Part shown: piece after piece, positions 62,931 through 64,000 of the stretch
Position numbering within the stretch: position 1 is the stretch's first letter
Layout of the letters: each line of letters starts with the position of its first letter
Origin: Palsa-506 sp963786975
Lineage (GTDB): Bacteria; Actinomycetota; Actinomycetes; Streptosporangiales; Streptosporangiaceae
DNA length: 64,000 nucleotides
Assembly (NCBI GenBank): GCA_963786975.1
Contig: CAWBBE010000010.1
Span: 455,826 to 519,825 of the forward strand
Direction of reading: 5' to 3'
Program-made: the position numbers and the translations under genes
The notes under the pieces: model-generated
What the model was told of the DNA's origin: nothing
Seen by the model: the letters and a program-made list of their open reading frames with translations, nothing else
The model's database searches: none

Positions 62931-63147
62931 CGATGCAAGGCCTCAGACTCCCTCGAAGAGGCTTACACAGCCCGCAGCGAAGATGCCCAACCGAGAGCCC
63001 ACTCGGATAAGTGGCAGCTGATCGCGAGCCAGCTGGTCTCAGTTAGACCTTCCCGAACGGGCCCCAAGCACCTCCCTTGCGGTAGTTCGCATCAAATCCT
63101 GGCTAGGTAGCTCACACAGCTGAGTCCCAGGACCTATGATCTGATCT

Positions 63148-63663
63148 ATGGATCAATCAACTGTGGAGTTCCTTCGCGCAGAATATGATACGGCATGGGC
63201 TCATATACGAGGCATTGATGACAGGCGCCTGAAGTTTGTCGAGTTCTATATATCGCTGAATGCCGTCCTCGCTACAGTCATTGCGACGGTCGTCACGCGA
63301 AGCAAGGGCTCCATGTTTACATTCGGCAATTTTGCGCTTGTCCTCATCGGCGGCATTATTGTCGCAAGCTCTGGCTTGACCATCCTCAGCATGCTCCGAA
63401 GTGAACGATTGGCAAATATACGTTTCCGTAAACGAGCAAATTACATTCGCGGAATATTTCTTGAAGGGTCGAAGGACGACCGGATTCGCGAATATCTCGA
63501 GAGGCATGCCGAATTGAACACGCCGACTAGCGAGACTGAGAATCTTCATGCCAGAGGTTCAACCTTGGCGGGGGTATGGCGGCTCATCTTCGGAGGGTTC
63601 TTTGCATGGGGAGCAGCGACTCTTACAATGCTTCTGCTGGCCTCCGTTGCTAGTGGAAGTTAG
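63148..63663 (+). CDS. small membrane protein of unknown function, AT-rich
   Basis: The 171-residue protein has a charged N-terminal helix (VEFLRAEYDTAWAHIRGIDD), two membrane segments around residues 32-48 and 58-80 (FALVLIGGIIVASSGLTILS), a basic helical stretch and a third membrane segment near the C terminus (IFGGFFAWGAATLTMLLLAS). Codon use is clearly AT-richer than the rest of the window. I do not recognise a family. Near the Mrr and PP2C-like genes it could be a membrane effector of a defence system; that is inference. Confidence 0.55.
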   Translation: MDQSTVEFLRAEYDTAWAHIRGIDDRRLKFVEFYISLNAVLATVIATVVTRSKGSMFTFGNFALVLIGGIIVASSGLTILSMLRSERLANIRFRKRANYIRGIFLEGSKDDRIREYLERHAELNTPTSETENLHARGSTLAGVWRLIFGGFFAWGAATLTMLLLASVASGS

Positions 63664-64000
63664 CAGCAGTCGCTAGGCCCGCTCATAACGCCGGGGCTGC
63701 CCATGTCACGGCCGTGGGGTCGCTTCCTGGCGGCCTCACCGACACCCTCTCACGACAGAGGCATTGTGTAGGGTGGGGAAACCGCAGGTCAATGGGTGCC
63801 CCCGGCGGAGGCGCACTGGAGCGCAGAAACCTGTCTCTATCGAGACGGTCAAACTGTGCGATAGCGGCGAGTCCACCTACATGTGGATTATCGAGACGCG
63901 CGCCGTTCCTGATCGCAGGAATGATCTCAGGAGCGCGACAGAGCCTCGCTGGCAAGCCAGCATTGGCTGGCAGCAACTCACCATCGGCATCAGCGAGCCC
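63664..64000. other. 337-base right end, no gene seen
   Basis: No frame has recognisable motifs and no RNA gene is visible. The window ends before any new gene start. Confidence 0.45.

Overview
The window is very GC-rich, uses GTG starts freely, and has many genes joined by four-base ATGA/GTGA overlaps. Together with the gene families present (MalT-like LuxR regulators, DUF4157 proteins, FxLD-type lanthipeptide genes) this points to a filamentous actinomycete. I cannot name the genus from sequence alone.

Layout. 0-8.6 kb: a LuxR regulator entering from the left, an oxidoreductase, a stand-alone ParB-like protein, an HNH protein, two small membrane proteins, and many decayed genes (aldo-keto reductase, CobW GTPase, MBL hydrolase, DUF2786). 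9.1-36.9 kb: an extracellular contractile injection system (eCIS). It begins with a 1400-residue toxin carrying the eCIS-core (DUF4157) domain and a candidate immunity gene. One long operon (14.45-36.9 kb) follows: AAA+ ATPase, DUF4255 cap protein, sheath, tube, tail-assembly chaperone-like protein with a possible frameshift product, second DUF4157 protein, LysM hub protein, VgrG-like spike, gp25, baseplate J, a tail protein with a predicted beta-propeller, and two fibres.

The exciting part is the end of that operon. The second fibre overlaps by four bases a 116-residue peptide gene with an FDLD leader box and a core of tandem Thr-Cys pairs spaced exactly four residues apart. That gene overlaps a LanC cyclase, which overlaps a full-length LanB dehydratase. 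A complete class I lanthipeptide modification set therefore appears to be translationally coupled to an injection machine. No lanthipeptide exporter or leader protease is seen in the window. The modified peptide could be a cargo, or a cross-linked structural part such as a tip or fibre component.

36.9-52.8 kb: a comM remnant, a large NACHT NTPase of the kind used in anti-phage defence, a SulP transporter, an MFS exporter, several broken hydrolases, an MMPL transporter, an NAD-dependent epimerase-like protein and a second ParB-like paralogue. 52.8-64 kb: 3' halves of tRNA-Ala and tRNA-Pro (two copies), which look like attachment-site scars. Between and beyond them lie two decayed ABC permeases, a CoA-binding protein, a frameshifted CBS-BON protein, a methylmalonyl-CoA decarboxylase-like protein with an extra N-terminal helical domain, a broken DedA gene, and an AT-richer group (Mrr-like nuclease, PP2C-like protein, small membrane protein) that looks like acquired defence cargo. 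Many pseudogenes and no integrase in view suggest a chromosome region reshaped repeatedly by integration and deletion.
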